From contig CANMXP010000008.1 of the NCBI GenBank assembly GCA_947501845.1, forward strand, positions 62,001-126,000: a DNA stretch of 64,000 bases, read 5' to 3'. The position numbers were made by a program, and so were the translations under genes. The notes beneath the pieces are model-generated. The model ran no database searches. It was not told where the DNA came from and saw nothing but the letters and a program-made list of their open reading frames with translations. Positions 17,533-26,381 of the stretch are shown piece after piece (the stretch's first letter is position 1; the number at the start of each line of letters is the position of its first letter). This DNA comes from an uncultured Flavobacteriaceae bacterium. Lineage in GTDB: Bacteria > Bacteroidota > Bacteroidia > Flavobacteriales > Flavobacteriaceae.

Positions 17533-19161
17533 TTAATCATCCCAGTGTTTGTCAATGATTTCTTTTAAATGCGGGTAATCATGATCTTCTTCATTTAACT
17601 CTTTTCTAGTCGTTTTCAGTTCAGCCTTCATCTTATCAATAATATCTTTGTATGCTGGATTATTGTATTGGTTCACTAACTCACCAGGATCATTCTTTAT
17701 ATCATAAAATTCCCAAGCTGCTGGTGTTACCTCAACTTTATTAGAATGTGCTTCATCATTCCAATACATGGTAAGTGTCCCTTCTTTTTCTAGATCATAA
17801 TGCCTTCCGTAAAAGAAAATTAATTTATGGTCTTGACTTCTTATCCCAAAATGAGCTGGAATATCATGATGGATCATTTGCATCCAATAACGATAATAGG
17901 TACTTGTTCTCCAATCGCTGGGTGTATTTCCTTTTAAAATTTCCACCGTACTCTCTCCTTGCATGTACTCTGGCTTTTTACCGCCAGCCAATTCTATTAA
18001 AGTAGGTGCGAAGTCTGTATTATTTACCATTAAATCTGTTCTAGAATCTTTCTTTATCATTTCTGGATAACGAACAATTAACGGCATATGAATTGATTCT
18101 TCATACATCCATCTTTTATCTTCAAAATCATGTTCTCCTAACATCATTCCTTGATCCGATGTATATACTATAATGGTATTCTCCCATAAACCTTTCTTTT
18201 TTAAATAATCAAAAAAACGGCCTAAATTATCATCCACACCTTTTACACATCTCAAATATCTTTTTAAATACTCCTGATAGGCAGCACTGGTTGCTTCTTT
18301 TTCCGTAGGTCTATCACCCGTTTTGTAAACATCAACATAACTACGGTGTGGGTGTCTTTTAGAAATAGAAGATCCTATTGTATTTATTAAGCTGTCATTT
18401 TTACCACGAGTTGCTTCTGAGCCCCAAAGTGGCTGATTGTATAAGCTTTCTGGCTCGGGGATGAATTCATTTTGTAAATAATCAGCATATTTAGGGTTGA
18501 ATTCAAACATATCATGTGGCGCCTTAAAATGATACATTAGGAAGAAAGGCTCTTCTTCATTTCCCTTTACATTTTCAAACCAATCTAATACTTGATCTGT
18601 GATAACATCTGTGCAATGTCCTTTATATTCAACAGTATTATTTGGCCATTCTTTTTCTCCTTGTACTCTAAAAACTGGATCAAAATATTTTCCTTGTTTT
18701 GGCAAAACTTTGTAGTAATCAAAAGCTTTTGGTTCCGAGTGTAAATGCCATTTTCCAATCATGGCGGTTTTGTACCCCAATTTTTTCATTTCCTGCGGAA
18801 GGTATTGCCTTTCTGCATCTAACTCATGCCACAAATCTAAAACTCCATTTGCTTGGCTGTATTGCCCAGTCATAATAGATGCCCTGCTTGGTGTGCAAAT
18901 AGAATTTGTAACGAAACAATTATCAAAAACCATCCCTTCACTTCCTAACTTATCCAAATTTGGTGTCGGGTTTAAGCTTGCCAAACGGCCTCCATACATA
19001 CCTGTAGCTCCAGCTGCATGATCGTCTGTCATAATGTAGATAATATTTGGCTTTTGTTTTTTAGTCGCTTTTTTTTCAGCTTGTCCACAAGAAGCGAATA
19101 ACAATCCGCAAAATAACAACCCCAAGGTTATCGAAAGTTTTAATGTCACTAAATTCTTCAT
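17533..19161 (-). CDS. Sulfatase lipoprotein of the GlcNAc-6-sulfatase / L-galactose-6-sulfatase type
   Basis: A 542-residue S1 sulfatase with a lipoprotein signal ending FASCGQ (Cys25). Motifs are IYIMTDDHA, CTPSRASIMTGQY with Cys89, IGKWHLHSEP, the long loop with APHDMFEFNP, and TSDQGMMLGEHDFEDKRWMYEES. The GEHDFxDKRWMYEES arrangement is that of S1_11-type enzymes, a group that includes glucosamine-6-sulfatases and exo-acting porphyran L-galactose-6-sulfatases. With GH29, GH16 and L-galactonate genes nearby, removal of the 6-sulfate from L-galactose is a reasonable proposal, but still inference. It is transcribed after the MaoC and KduD-like genes (38-bp gap), so it may belong to their operon. 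Confidence 0.9.
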   Translation of the reverse strand: MKNLVTLKLSITLGLLFCGLLFASCGQAEKKATKKQKPNIIYIMTDDHAAGATGMYGGRLASLNPTPNLDKLGSEGMVFDNCFVTNSICTPSRASIMTGQYSQANGVLDLWHELDAERQYLPQEMKKLGYKTAMIGKWHLHSEPKAFDYYKVLPKQGKYFDPVFRVQGEKEWPNNTVEYKGHCTDVITDQVLDWFENVKGNEEEPFFLMYHFKAPHDMFEFNPKYADYLQNEFIPEPESLYNQPLWGSEATRGKNDSLINTIGSSISKRHPHRSYVDVYKTGDRPTEKEATSAAYQEYLKRYLRCVKGVDDNLGRFFDYLKKKGLWENTIIVYTSDQGMMLGEHDFEDKRWMYEESIHMPLIVRYPEMIKKDSRTDLMVNNTDFAPTLIELAGGKKPEYMQGESTVEILKGNTPSDWRTSTYYRYWMQMIHHDIPAHFGIRSQDHKLIFFYGRHYDLEKEGTLTMYWNDEAHSNKVEVTPAAWEFYDIKNDPGELVNQYNNPAYKDIIDKMKAELKTTRKELNEEDHDYPHLKEIIDKHWDD

Positions 19162-19199
19162 ACTTTTAGATTATTTGAAAAGAGGGAATATACAAAATC

Positions 19200-19652
19200 T
19201 TAAGCTTCAAGTTCTTTTTTCTTTGCTAGTAAGATATGATCACAAACTAAAACCAATTCATCTCGCTGATTAAATATTTCAACATGCTCATTAACATGTC
19301 CTAATTCTGGACGTTTAGATTCTTTCTTTTCACTAATAGTAACAACTACTCGAATTGTATCACCAATATATACTGGTTTTATAAAGCGCAATCGGTCATA
19401 TCCTTTAGAAAAAGCCTCAGGATTTATCTCTGTTGCTGTCATACCAATACCTACACTAAATGTAAGTGTTCCATGAGCAATTCGTTGCTTAAAAGGCTGT
19501 GTTTTGCACCACTCGGCATCCATATGGTGTGGAAAATAATCACCTGTATGTCCAGCATGAACAACAAAATCTGTTTCAGTAATCGTTCTTCCTAAAGTCT
19601 CTCTTTTACTACCTAATTCGTAATCCTCATAAAACCTTGATACTATATGCAT
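19200..19652 (-). CDS. MaoC-family hotdog dehydratase/hydratase
   Basis: A 150-residue single hotdog-fold protein of the MaoC family, whose members hydrate or dehydrate CoA thioesters. A longer reading to 19721 would overlap the KduD-like gene out of frame; ATG at 19652 lies 25 bp after that gene's stop and gives a normal family length. The catalytic motif is intact: [10 protein letters not shown] with Asp38 and His43, followed by [12 protein letters not shown]. There is no signal peptide. Its pairing with a KduD-like dehydrogenase and a sulfatase is unusual, since known uronate routes use no CoA ester. A second MaoC protein at 30088-30591 sits with two CoA-transferases, so the two may form a heteromer or act in sequence on a sugar-acid CoA ester. 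Confidence 0.85.
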   Translation of the reverse strand: MHIVSRFYEDYELGSKRETLGRTITETDFVVHAGHTGDYFPHHMDAEWCKTQPFKQRIAHGTLTFSVGIGMTATEINPEAFSKGYDRLRFIKPVYIGDTIRVVVTISEKKESKRPELGHVNEHVEIFNQRDELVLVCDHILLAKKKELEA

Positions 19653-19677
19653 GTCTTGATATTTTTTGTGATTAAAA

Positions 19678-20448
19678 TTACCTGCCCATCCATCCTCCGT
19701 CAACGAGTACAATAGTTCCATTCATGTAAGCTGCTGCTTCTGAAGCTAAAAATACTGTTGGTCCAGCAAAATCTTCAGCTTTTCCCCATCTTCCAGCTGG
19801 AATACGAGACAAAATAGAATTAGCTCTAGCCTGATCGTTTCGTAAAGCTTCTGTATTATCTGTTGAAATATAACCAGGAGCAATAGCATTTACATTAACG
19901 CCTTTTCCTGCCCATTCGTTAGAAAAAGCCATTGTTAATTGCCCTATAGCACCTTTACTTGCAGCATACCCAGGAACTGTTATTCCTCCTTGAAACGTTA
20001 ATAGTGATGCCGTAAATATTACTTTTCCAGAACCTCTTGACACCATATCTTTACCAATCTCTCTAGTTAAAATAAACTGAGCATTTTGGTTTACTTCAAT
20101 CACTTTATCCCACAAATCATCAGAATGCTCCACAGCTGGTGCTCTTAAAATAGTCCCCGCATTGTTTACTAAAATATCTATGATCGGGTTATCCTTTTTA
20201 ACTTCTGCTATAAAAGTATACAAGTTTTTTCTATCTGAAAAATCACATTGATAAGCTTTAAAACTTTTACCTAGAGCTTGAACTTCTTTTTCTACATCAC
20301 TACCTTCTAATTCTAACGAAGCCGACACCCCAATAATATTAGCCCCAGCCTCAGCTAAACCTACCGCCATAGCCTTTCCTATACCTCTTTTACATCCTGT
20401 TACTAAAGCTGTTTTGCCTTCTAAACTAAATTTGTTCAAAATACTCAT
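19678..20448 (-). CDS. kduD: KduD-like SDR (2-deoxy-D-gluconate 3-dehydrogenase)
   Basis: A 256-residue short-chain dehydrogenase. The Rossmann motif is TGCKRGIG (residues 18-25), LVNNAGT follows at about 93-99, and the catalytic residues are Ser148, Tyr161 and Lys165 (YAASK). The opening [14 protein letters not shown] and the closing VDGGWMGR are characteristic of KduD-type enzymes, which reduce 3-deoxy-hexodiulosonate to 2-keto-3-deoxygluconate with NAD(P)H. That role fits the KduI gene at 15217. However, this gene is followed directly by a MaoC hydratase, so a different hydroxy-acid substrate for the CoA-linked module is also possible. It is cytoplasmic. Confidence 0.86.
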   Translation of the reverse strand: MSILNKFSLEGKTALVTGCKRGIGKAMAVGLAEAGANIIGVSASLELEGSDVEKEVQALGKSFKAYQCDFSDRKNLYTFIAEVKKDNPIIDILVNNAGTILRAPAVEHSDDLWDKVIEVNQNAQFILTREIGKDMVSRGSGKVIFTASLLTFQGGITVPGYAASKGAIGQLTMAFSNEWAGKGVNVNAIAPGYISTDNTEALRNDQARANSILSRIPAGRWGKAEDFAGPTVFLASEAAAYMNGTIVLVDGGWMGR

Positions 20449-20981
20449 TATACAATTTTTATTTATTATTTTTTTGCTTTTTAGACTAAAGTTTTATTCG
20501 CGGCGAAGTTAAATAAAGTTCCTCAAAATCTGGCTCCGAAATAGCACTTTCTTCTCTTACAGAAAGCGCTAATAACGCTATCTTAAATACAAACGATTTT
20601 ATTGAATTTTATTCAGTAACAGAGGGCAAACAAGAAGATATTGATAACTTAACGAAACAAGTATATTAAACCTAATTTTCAGCTATTTGCTAACGATTCA
20701 TATAAAAAATTGTTTCATACTTTTTGTTTTGCGTTAACAGCGGTAATTTGGCTATTATAATTAGAAATATTGTAACTTTTTTACCCCCTTCTAGAGAAGT
20801 CCCATATATTCGTTAATATGCCTTTGGAAATAATTTTATTCCATCATTTACAACTACAAGTCTTTCACAAAATATAGTAAATAAGGCTTATACCTCTTAG
20901 TTCCTTTTTATTTAATTTATTAGCTGCATGGCTTGGACTAGTATTTGGTAATTCTTATTTTTAAAGTTCTATGGTAGACAG
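20449..20981. other. 533-bp intergenic region with a possible gene remnant
   Basis: No intact gene is seen. On the plus strand at 20517-20669 an open run of 50 codons without a start ends in a TAA and reads protein-like (SLTESANNAILNTNDF, then YSVTEGKQEDIDNLTKQVY). It looks like the tail of a decayed gene. The remainder is AT-rich with no hairpin I can support. The region marks the border between the sugar genes and the orphan island. Confidence 0.3.
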
Positions 20982-21692
20982 TTATTTTTTATTATTAATA
21001 TTTGCCAACATCCAATCATGATTAACCTTAAAATCAACCTTCAGCTCAATTTTTTCCTTATTGGATACTTTTAATAAGAAAACCTGAAAACTTCCCGTTA
21101 ATAATTGCCTTCCAGACTCATATAATTCATTCTCTTCTTCTTCAGTATTAATATCCTCCACTGATTCTATGATCAATTTGTTTGTTTCCTCAGACAAAAA
21201 CACAAAATCCTCCCCTATATCTTCCAAAAGGTCAGCAGCAATGGCTTTCTGATATGTCTCCATACCAATAACATTACCTACAAAATCAAAATAACGCACT
21301 AATCCTTTTTCAGACTCCATTAAAGACTTTATAGCATAAGTTCCCGTAATTAGCTTTGGCGAATTTGATTCTCGAATCATTATAAGTTCAATTTCCAAAG
21401 GGTTTTGATTATACATGTCTTCATTCAAACCAATACTAAAAGTAGTAGTGACAGCTCCTTTTTTCAATGCATTGAAACTTCTAAGGTCATAACTTAACGC
21501 CTGTTGTTTCATGCTCTCTAGTTCTATTTCGCAGTAAAATTCTGGTTCGTTTAAATTTAAGTTTTCTTTTAAAGTCCCAGAATGATCCACCATACCAATC
21601 TCCTCTTTTATGTTGTTAGATTTTTTACTCTTGTTACAAGAAGCAAGTAACATCACTATGAACAACAAACTTGCTAAAGATATTCTTTTCAT
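20982..21692 (-). CDS. Hypothetical lipoprotein
   Basis: A 236-residue protein I do not recognise. It starts with a lipoprotein signal (MKRISLASLLFIVMLLASC, lipid Cys19), so it is exported and anchored. The mature part is rich in Glu and Leu, with an acidic stretch (INTEEEENELYESG near residue 190), and predicted alternating strands such as VTTFSIGLN and IELELIMIRESNSPKLITGTY. No catalytic motif is visible. It lies at the downstream end of an island of orphan genes unrelated to sugar breakdown. It could be a stress or envelope lipoprotein, or an accessory immunity-type protein; neither is supported directly. Confidence 0.65.
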   Translation of the reverse strand: MKRISLASLLFIVMLLASCNKSKKSNNIKEEIGMVDHSGTLKENLNLNEPEFYCEIELESMKQQALSYDLRSFNALKKGAVTTTFSIGLNEDMYNQNPLEIELIMIRESNSPKLITGTYAIKSLMESEKGLVRYFDFVGNVIGMETYQKAIAADLLEDIGEDFVFLSEETNKLIIESVEDINTEEEENELYESGRQLLTGSFQVFLLKVSNKEKIELKVDFKVNHDWMLANINNKK

Positions 21693-21829
21693 GATTCTAT
21701 GTTATTTATATTATCTATTCTAATTTTCTGAAATAGGCATCGTAGACTGAATTATAAGCTGCTTTGATGTCTTTTACTTTTGTGTTAATAATTCGCTTTA
21801 GTTATAAAAATATTGATTCGCAGTATCTT

Positions 21830-21940
21830 TTAATCTCTGAAGCGATGTATGTGATTGCCCCAAGGTTCTTCAAACAATTCTTCTAATTCGTATAGACTTG
21901 ACTTTTTAAGTATGCCTAAATGTTCTTTCTTGTCGATAAT
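21830..21940 (-). pseudogene. Truncated 5' end of a DUF1963-like paralogue
   Basis: The frame reads IIDKKEHLGILKKSS and stops after 36 codons. It matches the start of the intact DUF1963 protein (MINKKEHLNILKNKF, gene start 23763), with the start ATG changed to ATT. The DNA upstream of both is also similar (see repeats at 21983 and 23816). A further open run on the same strand ending at 21715 (KDIKAAYNSVYDAYFRKLE) may be another part of the decayed gene. This is a broken duplicate. Confidence 0.45.
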
Positions 21941-21982
21941 GGATATCGATTATAGGGACAAAAATATCTTGTTTTAATTATC

Positions 21983-22110
21983 TAAAACACCCTGTTTCCA
22001 GTGAAAATTGTTATTTCTTAGAACATACCAAACAGTTAGTTTGTTTAGGAAAAATCTGTTAAACACTCCTTTTTTATGATTACAAATAGTAGATGAGGGT
22101 TTCGTTTTAT
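21983..22110. repeat. Repeat copy 1 (upstream region of the decayed DUF1963 duplicate)
   Basis: Shares with 23816-23935 the words CAGTGAAAATTGTTATTTCTT, the segment ACATACC/TGTACC followed by CAGTTAGT, and TACAAATGGTAGATGAG-like sequence (here TACAAATAGTAGATGAG), with small gaps. It lies just before the broken gene start, as copy 2 lies just before the intact one, so it marks a segmental duplication and not a mobile element. Confidence 0.6.
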
Positions 22111-22209
22111 TAAATTCTCCTATAATTGATTTTATACACTTCTAGTGACCGTTTTTCAAAATTCAACTTGAAGTTTTACCACCGCTCCGATCTTATCTTG
22201 TTGGACATT

Positions 22210-22746
22210 TTACTCTAATAATTCATAAGAATCTTTGTCACTCCAAATTCCATCACTATTTAAAGCAACAACACAAACCTTATTCACTTGATTTCTAACC
22301 ATAAACGCTCTTAGATCGGTATTTACCATACTCTGAATTTTAATTGAATCAAGTACCTTTTTAGGCTCATAAATCTGTAAATAAAATTCAACAATATCGC
22401 TTTCATTGGATATTTTAAGACCTAAATGTTTAGCCCTAAACTTTTTAGAAAGCAACTTGTTCAATTTTGTATTTACAATTATTTCTCCATGTTGTATCGT
22501 ATCATTGTTTTCTGTATACAACCATTTCCCGACCTTGATCCCGTCTTTATAATTAGCATAAGACCTATAAGAATATCCGTAACTATAGCCATCTTCTAAA
22601 CAATCAAGCTCACCATTTGCTAAATTCCCCGATTTTATTTCATAGAAATAACCACCTGCATAGGTTATATCATTGCAACCATATTTTTTTTGATAGGAAT
22701 TATAAATTATACCATGCAGTATCAAAAAAAAGCATATTATTTTCAT
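22210..22746 (-). CDS. Hypothetical secreted protein with MORN-like segment
   Basis: A 178-residue protein with a short hydrophobic start (MKIICFFLILHGIIYNSY) that could be a signal peptide. A Tyr/Gly-rich portion (YSYGYSYRSY, then YKDGIKVGKWLYTENN) resembles a toxin-antitoxin-wiring-protein or MORN-like repeat, in which GxxxGxW turns form short hairpins. The rest has no motif that I recognise. It lies between the decayed duplicate and the DUF1963 gene in the orphan island, on the same strand as its neighbours. Function is unknown. Confidence 0.6.
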   Translation of the reverse strand: MKIICFFLILHGIIYNSYQKKYGCNDITYAGGYFYEIKSGNLANGELDCLEDGYSYGYSYRSYANYKDGIKVGKWLYTENNDTIQHGEIIVNTKLNKLLSKKFRAKHLGLKISNESDIVEFYLQIYEPKKVLDSIKIQSMVNTDLRAFMVRNQVNKVCVVALNSDGIWSDKDSYELLE

Positions 22747-22899
22747 TTAATTACGTTTAATGTGAGAAAACAAGAAGTCCTTTAAGCCTAATAACATTTG
22801 GGACAAGACTAGTGCTTGATTAAAAATTTATCACTTTTAATCAAGCACTTAGTCAAAGCTTTTATATTTTATTTTTTTTCAACCAATTAACAAATGCTT

Positions 22900-23763
22900 C
22901 TATGTGCCTTGCATAACAAAAATGCATGCCTCAAAATTTTTGTCGGCTAAATCATCCTTTCGAATTCCAAAATACCCTTGTGCATCACCAATATTACTAA
23001 AAATAGGCATGGATAATATGTTAACAAATTCTTCAGCTAATTCATCTTCATCCTCATCACATTCCTCTTCTTCCATATATGCACAGACCCAATCGTTAGC
23101 CACATCATCCTGAAGCGCAGCAGGCACTCCTAATATTTGACTTGCATCTAAATCTTTTGATATTGTTTCGTGAAATTCGATGATACGATTATAATCATTG
23201 TTAGAAAGATCTTCCTCAAATTCTGTATAGTTATAAATATCATTTGGAACCTCAAAAAAAGGTTCAAAACTCATTTCCGATTCTTTAAATTGATAACAAA
23301 GGGGGAGTGTTTCTGGGAAAGGCGTATTTTTTAATTGAGCGGTATCTTCTCCTTCATAAAAAAGCACCTGGTATTTTTCTTTAGGCTCTATAAAATCAAA
23401 CTCTGCTCCATATTTGTTTATTGGTTCTTCATAATGTGCAAAGAAGTATAAAATGCCATTTTTAGGTAAATGATCTTGAGCGTGATACGATGCTATTTCA
23501 GATAAATTCAGTTGTGCAAAAAACACCATAGGAGCACCTTCATATTCTGGCCATTTTAGGTTAGGTGACAAATGAGGAGTACCTCCTATTTTCGATATTC
23601 CTAAGGTTGATTTTTTTAAAACTATTCCTTCAATTTTTATAGCTGGAATAGTTTCTGATTCGATAAAATCGAAATAAGATTTCCTTACGGCATTCGGGTT
23701 TTCCCATTTGATTTTATCAAATTTGTTTTTAAGTATGTTTAAATGTTCTTTCTTGTTAATCAT
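22900..23763 (-). CDS. DUF1963 (YwqG-like) protein
   Basis: A 287-residue cytoplasmic protein of the DUF1963 family. Family features are GGTPHLSPNLKWPEY (about 59-73), FFAQLNLSEI, and NGILYFFAHYEE, plus the closing GYFGIRKDDL region. An acidic run (EEEECDEDEDELAEE) near residue 235 is notable. DUF1963 proteins are found alone or as immunity proteins beside polymorphic toxins; no toxin is visible here. A truncated paralogue with the same upstream sequence lies 1.8 kb downstream. The gene belongs to the orphan island that separates the KduD/MaoC pair from the CoA-transferase operon. Confidence 0.8.
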   Translation of the reverse strand: MINKKEHLNILKNKFDKIKWENPNAVRKSYFDFIESETIPAIKIEGIVLKKSTLGISKIGGTPHLSPNLKWPEYEGAPMVFFAQLNLSEIASYHAQDHLPKNGILYFFAHYEEPINKYGAEFDFIEPKEKYQVLFYEGEDTAQLKNTPFPETLPLCYQFKESEMSFEPFFEVPNDIYNYTEFEEDLSNNDYNRIIEFHETISKDLDASQILGVPAALQDDVANDWVCAYMEEEECDEDEDELAEEFVNILSMPIFSNIGDAQGYFGIRKDDLADKNFEACIFVMQGT

Positions 23764-23815
23764 GGGTATATTGTTTCTAATTAATAGAAGCGAAAATACC
23801 CTGTTCAGACAGTTT

Positions 23816-23935
23816 AAAACACCCCGTTTTCAGTGAAAATTGTTATTTCTTGGGATGTACCTAGCAGTTAGTAGTTGTAGGAAACATTTGCCCCCCTTTT
23901 TATAATTACAAATGGTAGATGAGAGTTTTATTTTC
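23816..23935. repeat. Repeat copy 2 (upstream region of the DUF1963 gene)
   Basis: Second copy of the sequence at 21983-22110, located directly upstream of the intact DUF1963 start (23763). Shared blocks are AAAACACC, CAGTGAAAATTGTTATTTCTT and TACAAATGGTAGATGAG. A weaker echo (TTCAGTGAAAATT) occurs at about 26294-26306 upstream of the next gene, so this may include promoter sequence common to the island. Confidence 0.6.
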
Positions 23936-23960
23936 AAATTAGCTTAAAAACACTTGATCT

Positions 23961-26180
23961 TTAGCTCAGTTCTTTTAAAACCTCTTCTGTTGACTGATAT
24001 TGCTCCTTATACACCACCTTAATATCAATCGCATTCACTTCTTTTAGAAGACTATTAATTGCCTTGCAAAGTTTTTTATACGCTAAATTGATAAATTGTA
24101 GACATATCCCTGGCTCAAACCTAAGTTCTTCACTCGTATGACCGATAAAAGTATATACCCTAAAATTGGTCATTACATCATCAATCTCACTATTCCAAAT
24201 ATTAGGAATATCAACTTCTGTAAAATTATCTTGTTGCACCAAGTACACTTTTGGCGGAAAAGTCATTCGGTCTTCATACTCTAAAACTATTCCTTTAAGT
24301 GATGCTAAATTTTCCTTTTCAATAACGGGTACGATAAGCTTACTTAAAAGATCAACCATATTATCTATTATTTCATACATATAGGAATCATCTACACAAA
24401 ATCTCACCGATCTATTACCTATATTTATCATGTCAATTCGATACAGGTTCTCATCCCTATACATATATTCATAAGCATGCTTTGTTTCGTTTTTATATGG
24501 TGAAAAATACATGGTGTGAGAAACATTAGCTCTTACTATTTTCTTTTCTTCAACTACATAGTTTATTGATTCAAATCTTAAATCTGAGTATTTTAGACAC
24601 TCAACAGGCAAACCTTTATGATATTGGATTATGCTATACTCTTCCAAACTAGGTTCTTCCTTAACATGAAAATTATGGTGATGTAATATATTTTTCTGAT
24701 GTTCTAAAAAATCAATTCTCAATAAACTTCCATCATAAAATTCTTTAATCATATAAGGTTTCCCGTCTTTTATTTTATAATGAAAATAAGATTTAGCATC
24801 TGGAACATTTGTCTGCAATCTTTCCATCCAAGCAGAAGAAGGTCTATATTTTGTTAGTTCCCTACAAAAAGGCTCACTATAATACTCTTGAGATGTACTA
24901 TAAAAATTTTCCCCTTCTCGTTTTTTATTTTGTTCTAAAAGATGAGGGTAACGATCTATTTGTTCTTGAAGAATTTGTTTTACTTCAATAATTTCTTCAT
25001 CTTGATCAAACGTGCTTTGCACGCTTTGTTCTCTTTCATTTATTTCTTTTTCCCACTTAGCCCAGACTTTTTTGGGAAGTGTTTTTTCCATAAACATTTC
25101 TTCATTACAAGCACTATAATCCCTTGCTAAAACAAAATAATCTTTGGTCTGATCAATGCTTTCATTAAACATTGTGTCATTTTTTAGGGCTTTGGATATT
25201 TCAACATAAGCATCTATAACTTTGGTCTCTACTTCTTCAAAAGGAAGGTCTTCGATTAAGGCATTTGTTCTAGAATACAATGCATCGTCTTTATTAAAAT
25301 CAATCGAAAAAACACCATCTTCACTAAACAAAAGAAGATCTGGAGCATTAATCCAAATTAAAGGTCCATCACCATACTCCTCCAATATAGATTCCTTTTC
25401 CTGAACCGTTGCCATAGCAAAAGTTGGAGGAAAAGGGAATTGCATATTATATTCCATTAGAGACAAACAAATATCCTTTTCTTTTGGTGGATTAGATACA
25501 ATACCTTCTTTTATAACTTCAAAAATTGATTGCTTACACTTCTCCAACAAAGAATCAACTGATTCTTGAGCTAAATTTGCGTCAAAAATGTCAACGTCTA
25601 TTCCTTCGACAACAGAAACAATTTTATCCACTCCAGATTGATCAGCTTTTAAGTATATTTTACGCTGCTCAGAATACGAAGCATTACATTTTGAATCAAA
25701 ATACTGAATAGTAACATGTATTTCTACCTCCGATACATAAATAAAATTATGTTGTTCCCCGCCATACATCCCGAATTTTTTAAAACATTTTGGAGCACCT
25801 GAATCTAATTTTTCTAAATATTCCACATGCACAGCCTTCTTAGTATTTGGATTGCTATATATCTCATAGCGCCATGAGAGATTTTCTTCTGTTTTATAAA
25901 AGCTGTCATAGTAAGTTTCTCCTCCACAAAACAATCGAGAAAAAATTAATTTTCGATCTTTGAGCATGCACAGATACTGGTCTTGTCCTTCTAGCGACTC
26001 AAGAGACGTTTCGAACTTTAATTTATCCAATGGTATATTAGCCCTCTCAGAATGAAATGGTTCTAAACTAAAAAAACCATAAGCACTGTATAAATACATC
26101 GCTTTCTCTTTCTCTAAGTTTGTCAAGTATGTTTTATATCTATTCGGTAGGTCTTCAAAAATTTTTCGCAGTTCTTTCAT
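23961..26180 (-). CDS. Large unknown protein with internal duplication
   Basis: A 739-residue protein without signal peptide or membrane segments. I do not recognise the family. The two halves look related: MEYNMQFPFPPTFAMATVQE (about residues 256-275) parallels LEYEDRMTFPPKVYLVQQ (about 657-674), and each is preceded by a beta-rich segment of similar pattern (YLCMLKDRKLIFSRLF and YHYKIKDGKPYMIKEFY-like). A Lys/Glu-rich helical linker lies at about 385-425. The protein is acidic, and no catalytic motif stands out. Placement with DUF1963 and other orphan genes suggests an accessory or conflict-related island, which is inference. Confidence 0.65.
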   Translation of the reverse strand: MKELRKIFEDLPNRYKTYLTNLEKEKAMYLYSAYGFFSLEPFHSERANIPLDKLKFETSLESLEGQDQYLCMLKDRKLIFSRLFCGGETYYDSFYKTEENLSWRYEIYSNPNTKKAVHVEYLEKLDSGAPKCFKKFGMYGGEQHNFIYVSEVEIHVTIQYFDSKCNASYSEQRKIYLKADQSGVDKIVSVVEGIDVDIFDANLAQESVDSLLEKCKQSIFEVIKEGIVSNPPKEKDICLSLMEYNMQFPFPPTFAMATVQEKESILEEYGDGPLIWINAPDLLLFSEDGVFSIDFNKDDALYSRTNALIEDLPFEEVETKVIDAYVEISKALKNDTMFNESIDQTKDYFVLARDYSACNEEMFMEKTLPKKVWAKWEKEINEREQSVQSTFDQDEEIIEVKQILQEQIDRYPHLLEQNKKREGENFYSTSQEYYSEPFCRELTKYRPSSAWMERLQTNVPDAKSYFHYKIKDGKPYMIKEFYDGSLLRIDFLEHQKNILHHHNFHVKEEPSLEEYSIIQYHKGLPVECLKYSDLRFESINYVVEEKKIVRANVSHTMYFSPYKNETKHAYEYMYRDENLYRIDMINIGNRSVRFCVDDSYMYEIIDNMVDLLSKLIVPVIEKENLASLKGIVLEYEDRMTFPPKVYLVQQDNFTEVDIPNIWNSEIDDVMTNFRVYTFIGHTSEELRFEPGICLQFINLAYKKLCKAINSLLKEVNAIDIKVVYKEQYQSTEEVLKELS

Positions 26181-26381
26181 TTTATTTTTTATAGTTTATT
26201 CATTCCCAAACGATATTCAATCTCGTTTTTGAAATAAAACATAATAAAGAATACATAAAAATAAGTACAACTACCTTTTTACATCTCCCTGAATTCAGTG
26301 AAAATTTGCTTTCAAAAATTTTAAAATATTGCTACTACCAATTTAATTGATTCCTTTTTTTATTAGATTAGAAACTTCTTC

